Shown one piece after another: positions 8,867 through 16,531 of a stretch of 20,861 bases of DNA; the first letter of the stretch is position 1, and each line of letters opens with the position of its first letter. Position numbers and translations under genes: made by a program. This stretch comes from Deltaproteobacteria bacterium UBA1386 (GTDB lineage Bacteria > Desulfobacterota > Syntrophorhabdia > Syntrophorhabdales > Syntrophorhabdaceae), in NCBI GenBank assembly GCA_002305765.1, contig DBQU01000121.1, positions 1 through 20,861 of the forward strand. The letters run 5' to 3'. Below the pieces are notes generated by a model that saw only the letters and a list, made by a program, of their open reading frames with translations, was not told the DNA's origin and did not search any database.

Positions 8867-8910
8867 GTACCGCGGTAACCGCGGCGGGAACCTCTCTTGA
8901 TTCCCGGTAC
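8867..8910 (+). promoter_or_regulatory. Palindrome-rich leader upstream of lysC
   Basis: Directly after the tsaE stop lie two CCGCGG palindromes (8870-8875 and 8879-8884) separated by TAA. GTACCG (8867-8872) can pair with CGGTAC (8905-8910), and CGGGAA (8885-8890) can pair with TTCCCG (8901-8906). The last two pairings share bases 8905-8906 and so cannot both form completely. No T-tract follows. This may be an operator or an RNA switch-like leader, or chance in GC-rich sequence. A weak -35/-10-like pair (TTGATT 8897-8902, TACACC 8919-8924) overlaps it. Confidence 0.35.
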
Positions 8911-8942
8911 CATACCCTTACACCCTATACCTGGAGGATACA

Positions 8943-10175
8943 ATGCTCGTTGTCCAGAAATATGGCGGCACGTCGGTAAGGGACGTGCAGAGGATACAAA
9001 ATGTGGCCAGGCGTGCCATCGAGTACAAGGGGCGCGGGATGGACGTCATCGTGGTCGTCTCAGCCATGTCCGGCGAGACGGACAGGCTTCTCAACCTGGC
9101 CCACGAGATAGCGAAATTCCCCGATGAAAGGGAAGTGGATGTGCTCATCTCCACGGGAGAGCAGGTCACGTCCGCCCTTCTCGCGATCACCCTCAGGGAG
9201 ATGGGCCACAAGGCCGTGTCATTGCTGGCGGACCAGATAAGGATCATCAGCGACTCGAGCTACGGGACCGCCCGCATCGCCAGCATCGAGGACGCGAAGC
9301 TCCGGGAGGAGATCAAGGGAGGCAACATCATCGTCGTGCCCGGGTTCCAGGGCGTCGATGACGGAGGAAACATCACCACACTGGGAAGGGGCGGCTCGGA
9401 CACCACCGCCGTCGCCCTTGCGGCGGCCCTCAAGGCCGACCTGTGCGAGATCTACACCGACGTGGACGGCGTCTACACTACTGATCCCAACATCTGCGAA
9501 AAGGCGAGACGCCTTGACAAGATATCCTACGACGAGATGCTCGAGATGGCATCCCTGGGGGCGAAGGTACTCCAGATACGGTCCGTCGAACTCGCACAGA
9601 AGTACAACGTGCCCATCCTCGTCAAATCATCGCTCGTCGAGGGAAAAGGAACACTTGTCTGCAAGGAGGACATGATCATGATGGAAAAGGTCGTCATTTC
9701 CGGTATCACCTACAATAAGAACGAAACGAAGATAACCATCAACAAGGTGCCCGACAAGCCGGGTATCGCATCGAAGATATTCAGCTCCCTGAGCGCGGCC
9801 AACATCGTCGTCGACATGATCGTCCAGAATGTCAGCCACGAGAACTACAACGATATCACCTTCACGGTCGTGAAGGCCGACGGGAAAAAGGCCTTCAAGA
9901 TCACCGAGGAGATAGGGGCCGAGATAGGGGCAAAGGTCGCAATGGACGAGGATATGGCCAAGGTCTCCATCGTCGGGCTCGGCATGCGCTCCCATTCCGG
10001 TGTCGCCTCCAGGATGTTCACGCTCCTTGCCGACGAGGGGATCAACATAGAGCTCATATCCACGTCGGAGATCAAGATATCCTGCGTTATCGAGAGCAAG
10101 TACGGTGAACTTGCGGTACGGGCGCTTCACAAGGGGTTCGACCTTGATGCCGAGGATGTAACGGAGGAGAGTTGA
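8943..10175 (+). CDS. lysC: Aspartate kinase
   Basis: Phosphorylates aspartate, the committed step toward lysine, threonine, methionine and diaminopimelate. The 410-residue monofunctional enzyme has the N-terminal KYGGTSV motif (6-12), STGEQVTSALLA, LGRGGSDTTAVALAAAL and YTDVDGVYTTDP in the kinase domain. Two C-terminal ACT-type regulatory domains follow (roughly 265-330 and 345-405; KPGIASKIFSSL, MRSHSGVASRMFTLL), so feedback control by an end-product amino acid is expected. TGGAGGATACA precedes ATG 8943, a strong ribosome site. The stop overlaps the cimA TTG start (TTGA, 10172-10175). Confidence 0.97.
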   Translation: MLVVQKYGGTSVRDVQRIQNVARRAIEYKGRGMDVIVVVSAMSGETDRLLNLAHEIAKFPDEREVDVLISTGEQVTSALLAITLREMGHKAVSLLADQIRIISDSSYGTARIASIEDAKLREEIKGGNIIVVPGFQGVDDGGNITTLGRGGSDTTAVALAAALKADLCEIYTDVDGVYTTDPNICEKARRLDKISYDEMLEMASLGAKVLQIRSVELAQKYNVPILVKSSLVEGKGTLVCKEDMIMMEKVVISGITYNKNETKITINKVPDKPGIASKIFSSLSAANIVVDMIVQNVSHENYNDITFTVVKADGKKAFKITEEIGAEIGAKVAMDEDMAKVSIVGLGMRSHSGVASRMFTLLADEGINIELISTSEIKISCVIESKYGELAVRALHKGFDLDAEDVTEES

Positions 10176-11743
10176 GGGTCGACTTTTACGATACCACCCT
10201 CAGGGACGGGGCCCAGTCGGAAGATATCGCCTTCAGCCTCACCGATAAACTGAGGATAACGGAAAAGCTCGACGAGTTCGGCATCCATTACATAGAGGGA
10301 GGCTGGCCGGGCTCGAACCCGAAAGACCTGCAGTACTTCAAGGAGGTAAAGAAGCTCTCCCTCAGGAACGCCCGCATCGTGGCCTTTTCGAGCACGGTGA
10401 AGGCGAACGCCCGCCCCGACACGGACCCGGTCATGACGGCCCTTCTCGACGCGGGGACCGACGCGGTGGCCATAGTGGGGAAATCCTGGGACCTGCACGT
10501 GAGGGACGCTCTCAGGGTCAGTCTCGACACGAACCTCAAGATGATAGGGACCACCATCGCCCATCTCAAGAAGGTGGGCAAGACCGTCTTCTTCGACGCG
10601 GAACACTTTTATGACGGGTACAAACGCAACGCCGAATATGCGCTCACGGTGATACGCACCGCCCGGGACGCCGGCGCCGACGTCATCGTCCTGTGCGACA
10701 CGAACGGCGGTGCCATGCCCTTCGAGATCTTCGACATCACCCGGGCCGTGGGAAAAGAAATAAAGACAAAGCTGGGCATCCACACCCACAACGATACCGA
10801 GCTCGGCGTCGCCAATTCCCTGATGGCGGTGAAGGCCGGATGCGCCCTCGTGCAGGGCACGATCAACGGCTATGGCGAGCGCTGCGGGAACGCCAACCTC
10901 TGCTCCATCATCCCCAACGTCGTCCTCAAGATGGGGCACACCGGCATCGAAAGTGAAAAGATCGCCCGGCTACGGGAGCTGAGCCTTTTCGTCGACGAGA
11001 TGGCCAATTTCATACCCGACAAGCACAGGCCCTACGTGGGAGAGAGCGCCTTCGCCCACAAGGGCGGCATACACGTCAGCGCCATCAGGAAGAACCCCGA
11101 GACCTACGAACACATCCGGCCGGGGCTCGTCGGCAATTCCCAGCGCGTCCTCATCTCTGACCTCTCCGGCGAAAGCAGCATCCGCTACAAGGCCAAAGAG
11201 TTCAACATCGATATCGACAGGGACCCGAAGATCGTGAAGGAAGTCGTCAAGAGGATAAAGGACCTGGAGATGGGCGGGTACCAGTTCGAGGGGGCCGAAG
11301 GCTCGCTGGAGCTCCTCATCAAGAAGAAGCTGGGCATCCACCGGTCCCGCTTTGAGCTCATCGGTTTCCGGATCATCGTCGAGAAGAAGGAGACCTCCCA
11401 ACCCGTGACGGAAGCCACGATCCTCGTCAGGGTCGGCGACCGCGTCGAGCACACGGCGGCGCTCGGCAAGGGCCCCGTCAACGCCCTCGACAACGCGCTG
11501 AGAAAAGCCCTGCACAAGTTTTATCCCGAACTGAAGAAGATGGACCTCGTCGACTACAAGGTGAGGGTCCTTTCCACCGGGGAAGGTACCGGCGCTCCCA
11601 CCCGGGTCCTCATCGAGAGCTCGGACGGCAGACACACCTGGGGAACGGTGGGCGTGTCGGAGAACATCATCGAGGCGAGCTGGCGGGCGCTCGTCGACTC
11701 CATCGACTACAAGCTGCTCATTGAAGAGGAAAAGAAGCCGTGA
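10172..11743 (+). CDS. cimA: (R)-citramalate synthase
   Basis: Condenses pyruvate with acetyl-CoA to citramalate, the first step of the threonine-independent route to 2-oxobutyrate and isoleucine. The 523-residue protein has the HMGL-like TIM-barrel start YDTTLRDGAQ (6-15), metal-binding HTHND with His204 and His206, NGYGERCGNANL, and AFAHKGGIHVSA. A C-terminal LeuA-type allosteric domain follows (about 395-518, including GKGPVNAL from 432). The overall layout matches the CimA/LeuA-like type 2 family rather than the leucine-pathway LeuA: it resembles the proteins starting DTTLRDGAQ that are annotated as citramalate synthase, although 2-isopropylmalate synthase cannot be excluded from sequence alone. 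The start is TTG, overlapping the lysC stop, with GGAGGAG just upstream. Confidence 0.92.
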   Translation: MRVDFYDTTLRDGAQSEDIAFSLTDKLRITEKLDEFGIHYIEGGWPGSNPKDLQYFKEVKKLSLRNARIVAFSSTVKANARPDTDPVMTALLDAGTDAVAIVGKSWDLHVRDALRVSLDTNLKMIGTTIAHLKKVGKTVFFDAEHFYDGYKRNAEYALTVIRTARDAGADVIVLCDTNGGAMPFEIFDITRAVGKEIKTKLGIHTHNDTELGVANSLMAVKAGCALVQGTINGYGERCGNANLCSIIPNVVLKMGHTGIESEKIARLRELSLFVDEMANFIPDKHRPYVGESAFAHKGGIHVSAIRKNPETYEHIRPGLVGNSQRVLISDLSGESSIRYKAKEFNIDIDRDPKIVKEVVKRIKDLEMGGYQFEGAEGSLELLIKKKLGIHRSRFELIGFRIIVEKKETSQPVTEATILVRVGDRVEHTAALGKGPVNALDNALRKALHKFYPELKKMDLVDYKVRVLSTGEGTGAPTRVLIESSDGRHTWGTVGVSENIIEASWRALVDSIDYKLLIEEEKKP

Positions 11744-12207
11744 GAAAACTCGTCAATGTCACCGACGCCACGAAGGAGCTCAACATCCTCAGGTCTAAGA
11801 GGAACTACGAGAGGCCCTTCGAAGTGGTCGGCACCTACCGGCTCATCGATGACGGCCAGAGACCGGAGGCGACGGTAATAATCAAGACGCGGGAAAGGGA
11901 AACCCACGAAGCATCCACGGGGGTCGGCCCCGTCGACGCCCTCGCCAACGTCCTCAAGAAATCCCTTTCGACGATCTTCCCCGTGATCCAGGAAGTGAAG
12001 CTCGTCGACTTCTCTTCCCGAATCCATGACTCCCGGTCGGGGACATCGGCGAACGTTGAAGTGAACATAATCTTTTCCGACGGCGAGACCATCTGGAGCG
12101 TCGTCGCCATATCGGAGAACATTAACATGGCCTCCTTCGTGGCCCTTATCGACGGATTTGAATACGCCATCCTTGCAAAGAAAACGAAACGCTCACGAAG
12201 GAACTGA
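11740..12207 (+). CDS. Free-standing LeuA/CimA-type allosteric (regulatory) domain protein
   Basis: This 155-residue protein is a clear homologue of the C-terminal regulatory domain of the preceding citramalate synthase and lacks any catalytic barrel. Shared landmarks, this protein against CimA, are GVGPVDALANVLKKSL (from residue 61) against GKGPVNALDNALRKAL (from 432), KLVDFSSRI against DLVDYKVRV, and SDGETIWSVVAISENI against SDGRHTWGTVGVSENI, followed by AS..AL(I/V)D...Y..L in both. The LeuA_dimer fold binds the feedback amino acid in LeuA and CimA. The GTG start overlaps the cimA stop by four bases (GTGA), with GAGGA upstream, which implies coupled, stoichiometric synthesis. Function is inferred: a trans-acting regulatory subunit or a heterodimer partner of CimA. 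The basic tail (KKTKRSRRN) is unlike CimA. Confidence 0.88.
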   Translation: MRKLVNVTDATKELNILRSKRNYERPFEVVGTYRLIDDGQRPEATVIIKTRERETHEASTGVGPVDALANVLKKSLSTIFPVIQEVKLVDFSSRIHDSRSGTSANVEVNIIFSDGETIWSVVAISENINMASFVALIDGFEYAILAKKTKRSRRN

Positions 12208-12253
12208 GAACAGGAAGGATCCACCGACACCGGGGGCAACGGACCGCGAGGAC

Positions 12254-13774
12254 ATGCCTGTGAACCAGGAAGAGAGATACGCCGCGCCCGAGGGACAGAA
12301 TCCCCGTCACACAGAGGCGGGGGAATCCGAAAGGTCCCTGAGGGCAATCCTGTCGGCATCTCCCATAGGGATCTGCCGCGTGCGCGGCAGTGTCTTCGAA
12401 TGGGTGAACGATGCCATGTGCCGCATGACGTGCTATCCGATGGAGGCGCTCCAGGGGAAGGGCATGGAACTCCTCTTCGAGAGGGAGGATGAATGCCTCA
12501 GGGCGGCGGATGCTTTGCACGGAGCGGGCTACGTCGAAACGACGCTGAGAAGAAAGGATGGCGCCATGATCGACGTCCTCGCCCAGGCGGCGTTCGTCGA
12601 TGATGCGTCGCAGATCATCACCGTGACGGACATAACATACCGCGCCCGGTCTGAACGGGAACAGGCCAAGATCGGCAAGCTCGAATCGCTGGGAGTGCTC
12701 GCGGGCGGTATCGCTCATGACTTCAACAACATCCTCACCATGATCCTCGGCAACATAAGCCTGGGAAAGATGTACATGGACATGGACAAGGAAAAGGCGA
12801 GGGAGAAGCTCACCCTTGCCGAGCACTCCATCGCGCGGGCGAAGGAACTCACCCAGCAGCTCCTCACCTTCTCCCGCGGGGGCGCGCCCATCACGAAGGT
12901 CGCGTCGATAACCGATCACCTGAGGGAAACGGCCCAATTCACCCTGACGGGCACCGGCGTTACCTGCAGGTTCGACATCGCCGACGACCTCCTGCCCGTC
13001 GCCATCGACGAAGGCCAGATAAACCAGGCCATCGGGCACATCGTCATCAATGCCCACCAGGCGATGCCCCAGGGCGGAACGATACTCATCGGAGCCCGGA
13101 ACGTGACCTTCGGGAATGCCGACATCAACCTCCCGGCCGGCAGATACGTCCATATCAGCATCACGGACAACGGTATCGGCATCCCCGAGGAGCATCTCGA
13201 CCGCGTCTTCGATCCCTACTTCACCACCAAGCAGAAGGGCAGCGGCCTCGGACTGGCCATCTGTTACTCCATCATCAAGAACCATCACGGGGGCATAACC
13301 GTCGAGTCGACACTGGGTGTGGGAAGCACCTTTCACATATATTTGCCCGTGCACGATGCACCATCTTTGGGGGAAAGGAGAAACGGAGAGGACATGACCA
13401 AGGTGATCGGGGGAAACGTCCTCGTCATGGACGACGAGGAAGCGATACTGGAGATAGTCGGAGATATCCTGGCCTATCACGGCTTCACCGTGGATTTTGC
13501 CCGGGACGGCGAGGAAGCGCTCTGCCTTTACCAGGAAAGACGGTACGACGCGGTGATACTCGACCTTACCGTGCCCGGCGGAATGGGGGGACGGGAGGCG
13601 ATGAAAGAACTCCTCAGGATAGACCCCGCGGTACGTGCCATCGTATCGAGCGGTTACTCCAACGATCCCATCATGTCCGATTACACCCAATACGGTTTCA
13701 AGAACGTCATCGCGAAACCCTACGACCTCGAGGAGCTCGGCGAGGTCCTCAGGTCGGTGATAGGGGGAAACTAG
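12254..13774 (+). CDS. Soluble PAS-domain hybrid histidine kinase with C-terminal receiver
   Basis: The 506-residue signalling protein has no transmembrane segment or signal peptide and so senses inside the cell. A PAS domain (about residues 27-130, SPIGICRVRGSVFEWVNDAM) is followed by a HisKA dimerisation domain with His155 in GIAHDFNNIL. A HATPase_c domain follows with N-box Asn266, G1 box DNGIGIP (Asp305), FDPYFTTK and GSGLGLAI. A receiver domain (about 385-500) contains VMDDEEAIL and the phospho-acceptor Asp437 (LDLTVPGG). This is the common layout of the PAS/NtrB-like hybrid kinases abundant in Deltaproteobacteria. The start is set at ATG 12254; the frame is open further upstream to a TTG at 12158 inside the preceding gene, but that has no support. 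GTG 12260 with GAGG upstream is an alternative. No partner regulator is nearby. Confidence 0.92.
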   Translation: MPVNQEERYAAPEGQNPRHTEAGESERSLRAILSASPIGICRVRGSVFEWVNDAMCRMTCYPMEALQGKGMELLFEREDECLRAADALHGAGYVETTLRRKDGAMIDVLAQAAFVDDASQIITVTDITYRARSEREQAKIGKLESLGVLAGGIAHDFNNILTMILGNISLGKMYMDMDKEKAREKLTLAEHSIARAKELTQQLLTFSRGGAPITKVASITDHLRETAQFTLTGTGVTCRFDIADDLLPVAIDEGQINQAIGHIVINAHQAMPQGGTILIGARNVTFGNADINLPAGRYVHISITDNGIGIPEEHLDRVFDPYFTTKQKGSGLGLAICYSIIKNHHGGITVESTLGVGSTFHIYLPVHDAPSLGERRNGEDMTKVIGGNVLVMDDEEAILEIVGDILAYHGFTVDFARDGEEALCLYQERRYDAVILDLTVPGGMGGREAMKELLRIDPAVRAIVSSGYSNDPIMSDYTQYGFKNVIAKPYDLEELGEVLRSVIGGN

Positions 13775-13784
13775 CGGGAAAGAC

Positions 13785-13802
13785 GGCTTGAATGGCTTGA
13801 AC
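13785..13802. repeat. Two-copy nonamer repeat in a convergent spacer, related to the one at 381-505
   Basis: Two 9-bp units, GGCTTGAAT and GGCTTGAAC, are followed by GTTGG. Reverse-complemented, this reads AACGTTCAAGC-CATTCAAGCC, nearly the same as bases 477-497 (AACGTTCAAGCGGTTCAAGCGG). Both sites lie between convergent genes. The rest of this 77-bp spacer (13775-13851) shows no clear terminator. Confidence 0.5.
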
Positions 13803-13851
13803 GTTGGAAAAACACCTTTAGAGACATATGAGGGGGGTCGAGCCTGCCGTT

Positions 13852-16308
13852 CTAATATGCAACCGAGCGACGGGTCTCTTCTTTCATCAGGCGCGACAGG
13901 GCGAGAAGGAAGTCCCGGATGTCTTTCTTCTTTGCGTTGTCCTCGGGCGCGTGAATCCCGAGGCGCCGGGCACATGCCGAGAGGTAGCTGTTGGCCTCGT
14001 CGCTGACGACGGGGTCGACCCCGAAACGCAGGAGTTGCACCTTGTTGAGCAATGAGTTCTCCTCGCCGTCTCCGGCTGTCAGCAGGGCGCGCTCGATGAG
14101 GTTGTCGACATCGAACTGCACGACGCTGCGCAGCATCACGCGGTCCCCGCCGTCATAACGGGCCAGCAGTTTGTCGAACTGCTGCAGGACCCACCCGTCG
14201 ATGCTCCCCATGTAGCCGGCAGCAGTACCCGCGACCATCATGACAAAATGCCGCTGGTCCCAGTCGACGCACCGCTTGATGAGGTCGCGGACAGTTCGTC
14301 TTTCGTCTTCGGTTATCACAATGTTGCCGGCAAACCCGTCGCGCTCGTCGGAGGTTATCTCCGCCAGGAGGAGAAGGAGCATGGCCCCTCCCCTGATCAT
14401 CTCCCCCGGACGCATGGACTTCTGCGCCTGCCTCAGAAGTTCCGGGAAATGGGAGCGGATCCTTGCCGTCAGCCGGTCCTCGGCGCTTCCCCAGCGGTAG
14501 ACCTGATGCAGGTAGAAACCTATGAGGCCGCTGGCCCGCGTTCCCATCATGCGGACCATCCGGTCCACATCGTCCGTCGTCTTCACCCTCAATTGCCGGA
14601 CCACATGGTCCGGAACCCCCGACAGCAACTCGATGATCGATCGCCGCACCTCGGGTGTGAACCCTGCCCAGTTGAGAAGATACCCCGTAACGGCCTCGGC
14701 CTCGAGACACTCCGCCGGGTCCGAGACGATCTCGTATATCTTCACGCGATCGAAGACAAAGATATCGTGCATCACCTTCGATATGTAGGCGCTCACCATC
14801 TCGAAACGCGGGTCCTTCTCGAGACCCAGCGTCCAGATATAGACAAGGAGGCTCTTGTTCACTTTCGTGAGGACCCTCAGCAGCATCTTGTAGTCGTTCT
14901 TGAAGACCTTCGGCGCGTTGATGAGGTCGTACAGGAACGTCCTCAACAGCAGCCATTCGCTGACATCCACGACGCATCTGTTGTCGAGACGGCCCGTGCG
15001 CAGGAATTCGGCCAGCCGAAGGTGGTCGAAGCCGTCGCTGCGCAGGATCTCGATCAGCTTTCCGTGATTGATGTTGTTCCGCATCAGGGTCGTGTTGAGC
15101 TCCCGGACCGTGTTCGACAGCCGCTCGAAGTAAGCGGGCCCCTTCCCGCTCTGTCCTTCGTCGGGACCTTCCGGTTTCTCCGGGAAACTTTCCCGTGAGG
15201 AATGGTACTGGAGCATGATGAAATCGTCGACGCTCTCCCGGTCCTGTCGACCGACCATGCACTCCGAGAGGCTGCGGCATTCCTGTTCGTTCGTCGATGG
15301 GGAAAACCCGCACAGCTCGCGCACACCGGGCCGTTCAGAGGATTCGTCGAAGCTCAGGTAGCGGTTCCAGGTCTTCATGAGGGCGAGGTGCGTGCGTTTC
15401 TCTTCGCTCCCTCCCGACGGCGAGCGGAGCATGGCGAGCACGATCGCATACCCCAGGTTCAGATAGACCACGGGCCGCCAATCGGACTGATAGATCAGGG
15501 GATGGATGTTGATAACGATGTCCCTGTGCTCGCAGGTCACCATACCCTGTCCCGAACGGGCGCCCAGGGTGATCCTGTACCCCTGCGTCCAGAGGTAATC
15601 CCCGTAACGAAAGGCATAGTTCTTCACGACCTTGTGGATAAAACACGTGAGCTCGTCGAGAAACTCCGCGCTCACGAAGGGGGCGTCCGCCGCGTCGGAG
15701 ACATCGATCTCCAGACGATAGGCGTCGTTCGCCGAGAAGATCTTGTTCAACCACACCCGCGTCGGGCGGATATGGTAGATGGTGGGCTTGTTGAAGATGT
15801 CCAGCGATGCGAGGAGAAGTCCCGGCTCCTCCTTGTACGCTTCGGTCACGCGGTCCCTTATCTCGTCGTTCGCCACCTCGTGGTCCTTCATCATCAGGGC
15901 CATGTAACGGAAAACCGCCATGGCAAAAACATCCAGTATTTCGGGATGAACGACGGGAAGCGACTTGATGTGGTCAAAATAGGGAACAAACAGGTTCCAG
16001 TGGACCTGGACGGCCACGTTCTTCCCCTTCAGACTGATCTTCGTGAGCGGTGAACGGCGGCCGGTGATCGTGACGGTCACGGTCGAGCCCGCCCATTCAG
16101 GGAGGAGCGCTCCAAGGAGCGTCTTCAACCGTGTATCGTCGAGGCCCTTCATCCTGTCCGCCACAGCCGCGTTCTTCCCGGAAAGAAGTCCCTCCACCGT
16201 GGCCGACGGGACAAAGGCATCTCCATCCCCGCCCCACAGGAACGTCATATCAGGCAGGTCGACGGCGTCGGCGACGGCCGGATACACGATCACCCTGCCC
16301 CGTTTCAC
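13852..16308 (-). CDS. Large protein of unknown function (818 residues)
   Basis: I do not recognise this protein. It starts at GTG 16308 with GGGAG five bases upstream, and an in-frame stop lies a little further up, so the start is well fixed. It has no signal peptide and no convincing transmembrane helix. The N-terminal ~330 residues look mixed alpha/beta (GRVIVYPAV, AVQVHWNLFVPYFDH, YRITLGARSGQGMVTCEHRDIVINIHPL). A polar linker rich in Ser, Glu and Pro around 340-400 follows. The C-terminal ~420 residues are helix-rich with Leu/Arg/Val repeats (EILRSDGFDHLRLAEFLRTG, VVRQLRVKTTDDVDRMVRMM) and could be an alpha-solenoid. No Walker, HExxH, nuclease or methyltransferase motif was found. Base composition and codon use look like those of the neighbours. 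It is transcribed alone, convergent with the hybrid kinase, from an extended -10 promoter at 16373-16381. Confidence 0.85.
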   Translation of the reverse strand: MKRGRVIVYPAVADAVDLPDMTFLWGGDGDAFVPSATVEGLLSGKNAAVADRMKGLDDTRLKTLLGALLPEWAGSTVTVTITGRRSPLTKISLKGKNVAVQVHWNLFVPYFDHIKSLPVVHPEILDVFAMAVFRYMALMMKDHEVANDEIRDRVTEAYKEEPGLLLASLDIFNKPTIYHIRPTRVWLNKIFSANDAYRLEIDVSDAADAPFVSAEFLDELTCFIHKVVKNYAFRYGDYLWTQGYRITLGARSGQGMVTCEHRDIVINIHPLIYQSDWRPVVYLNLGYAIVLAMLRSPSGGSEEKRTHLALMKTWNRYLSFDESSERPGVRELCGFSPSTNEQECRSLSECMVGRQDRESVDDFIMLQYHSSRESFPEKPEGPDEGQSGKGPAYFERLSNTVRELNTTLMRNNINHGKLIEILRSDGFDHLRLAEFLRTGRLDNRCVVDVSEWLLLRTFLYDLINAPKVFKNDYKMLLRVLTKVNKSLLVYIWTLGLEKDPRFEMVSAYISKVMHDIFVFDRVKIYEIVSDPAECLEAEAVTGYLLNWAGFTPEVRRSIIELLSGVPDHVVRQLRVKTTDDVDRMVRMMGTRASGLIGFYLHQVYRWGSAEDRLTARIRSHFPELLRQAQKSMRPGEMIRGGAMLLLLLAEITSDERDGFAGNIVITEDERRTVRDLIKRCVDWDQRHFVMMVAGTAAGYMGSIDGWVLQQFDKLLARYDGGDRVMLRSVVQFDVDNLIERALLTAGDGEENSLLNKVQLLRFGVDPVVSDEANSYLSACARRLGIHAPEDNAKKKDIRDFLLALSRLMKEETRRSVAY

Positions 16309-16372
16309 CGATGCTCCCCCGCGCTCTCAAGCACAACCATTCTCTCTACCCCCTTTTTTGGACGCATCCCCC

Positions 16373-16381
16373 AGTATAGCA
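16373..16381 (-). promoter_or_regulatory. Extended -10 promoter of the 818-residue gene
   Basis: Read on the minus strand, TGCTATACT is an extended -10 element (TGN plus TATACT). No good -35 is found at the standard distance. The start site would be near 16366, giving a leader of about 58 nt before the GTG at 16308. Consensus match only. Confidence 0.5.
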
Positions 16382-16458
16382 CGAACCACTCCCCAATTTC
16401 CCACCCAAATCACCCCAACCATACCTTTAGACCTGGTCAGTCCCCTCTTTGGCCTTTG

Positions 16459-16527
16459 ACTCGAAACGCGCAACTCGGAACCCGCAACTACGTATTGCTT
16501 GAAATCTGAAACCCTGAACCTGGAACC
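16459..16527. repeat. Heptad-type tandem repeats between the 818-residue gene and the ABC operon
   Basis: ACTCGAAACGCGCA (16459-16472) is followed by ACTCGGAACCCGCA (16473-16486), a 14-bp repeat made of two heptads each. Further on, TGAAACC, CTGAACC and TGGAACC (16507-16527) are three consecutive 7-bp units. The gap 16309-16531 holds otherwise only the promoter of the minus-strand gene; no T-tailed hairpin is visible to end the ABC operon. Confidence 0.6.
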
Positions 16528-16531
16528 GTCT

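Noticed and set aside
8867..8942. Lysine riboswitch upstream of lysC
   Set aside because: The spacer is 76 nt, far shorter than the lysine riboswitch aptamer, and none of its conserved elements was recognised.
12158..12253. A TTG start that would extend the hybrid kinase into the preceding gene
   Set aside because: No ribosome site, overlap with the regulatory-domain gene, and the extra residues are not part of the PAS domain.
12146..13975. A 609-codon open frame on the minus strand opposite the hybrid kinase
   Set aside because: Antisense shadow of a gene with intact kinase and receiver motifs; biased composition and no family resemblance. It also runs into the end of the 818-residue gene.
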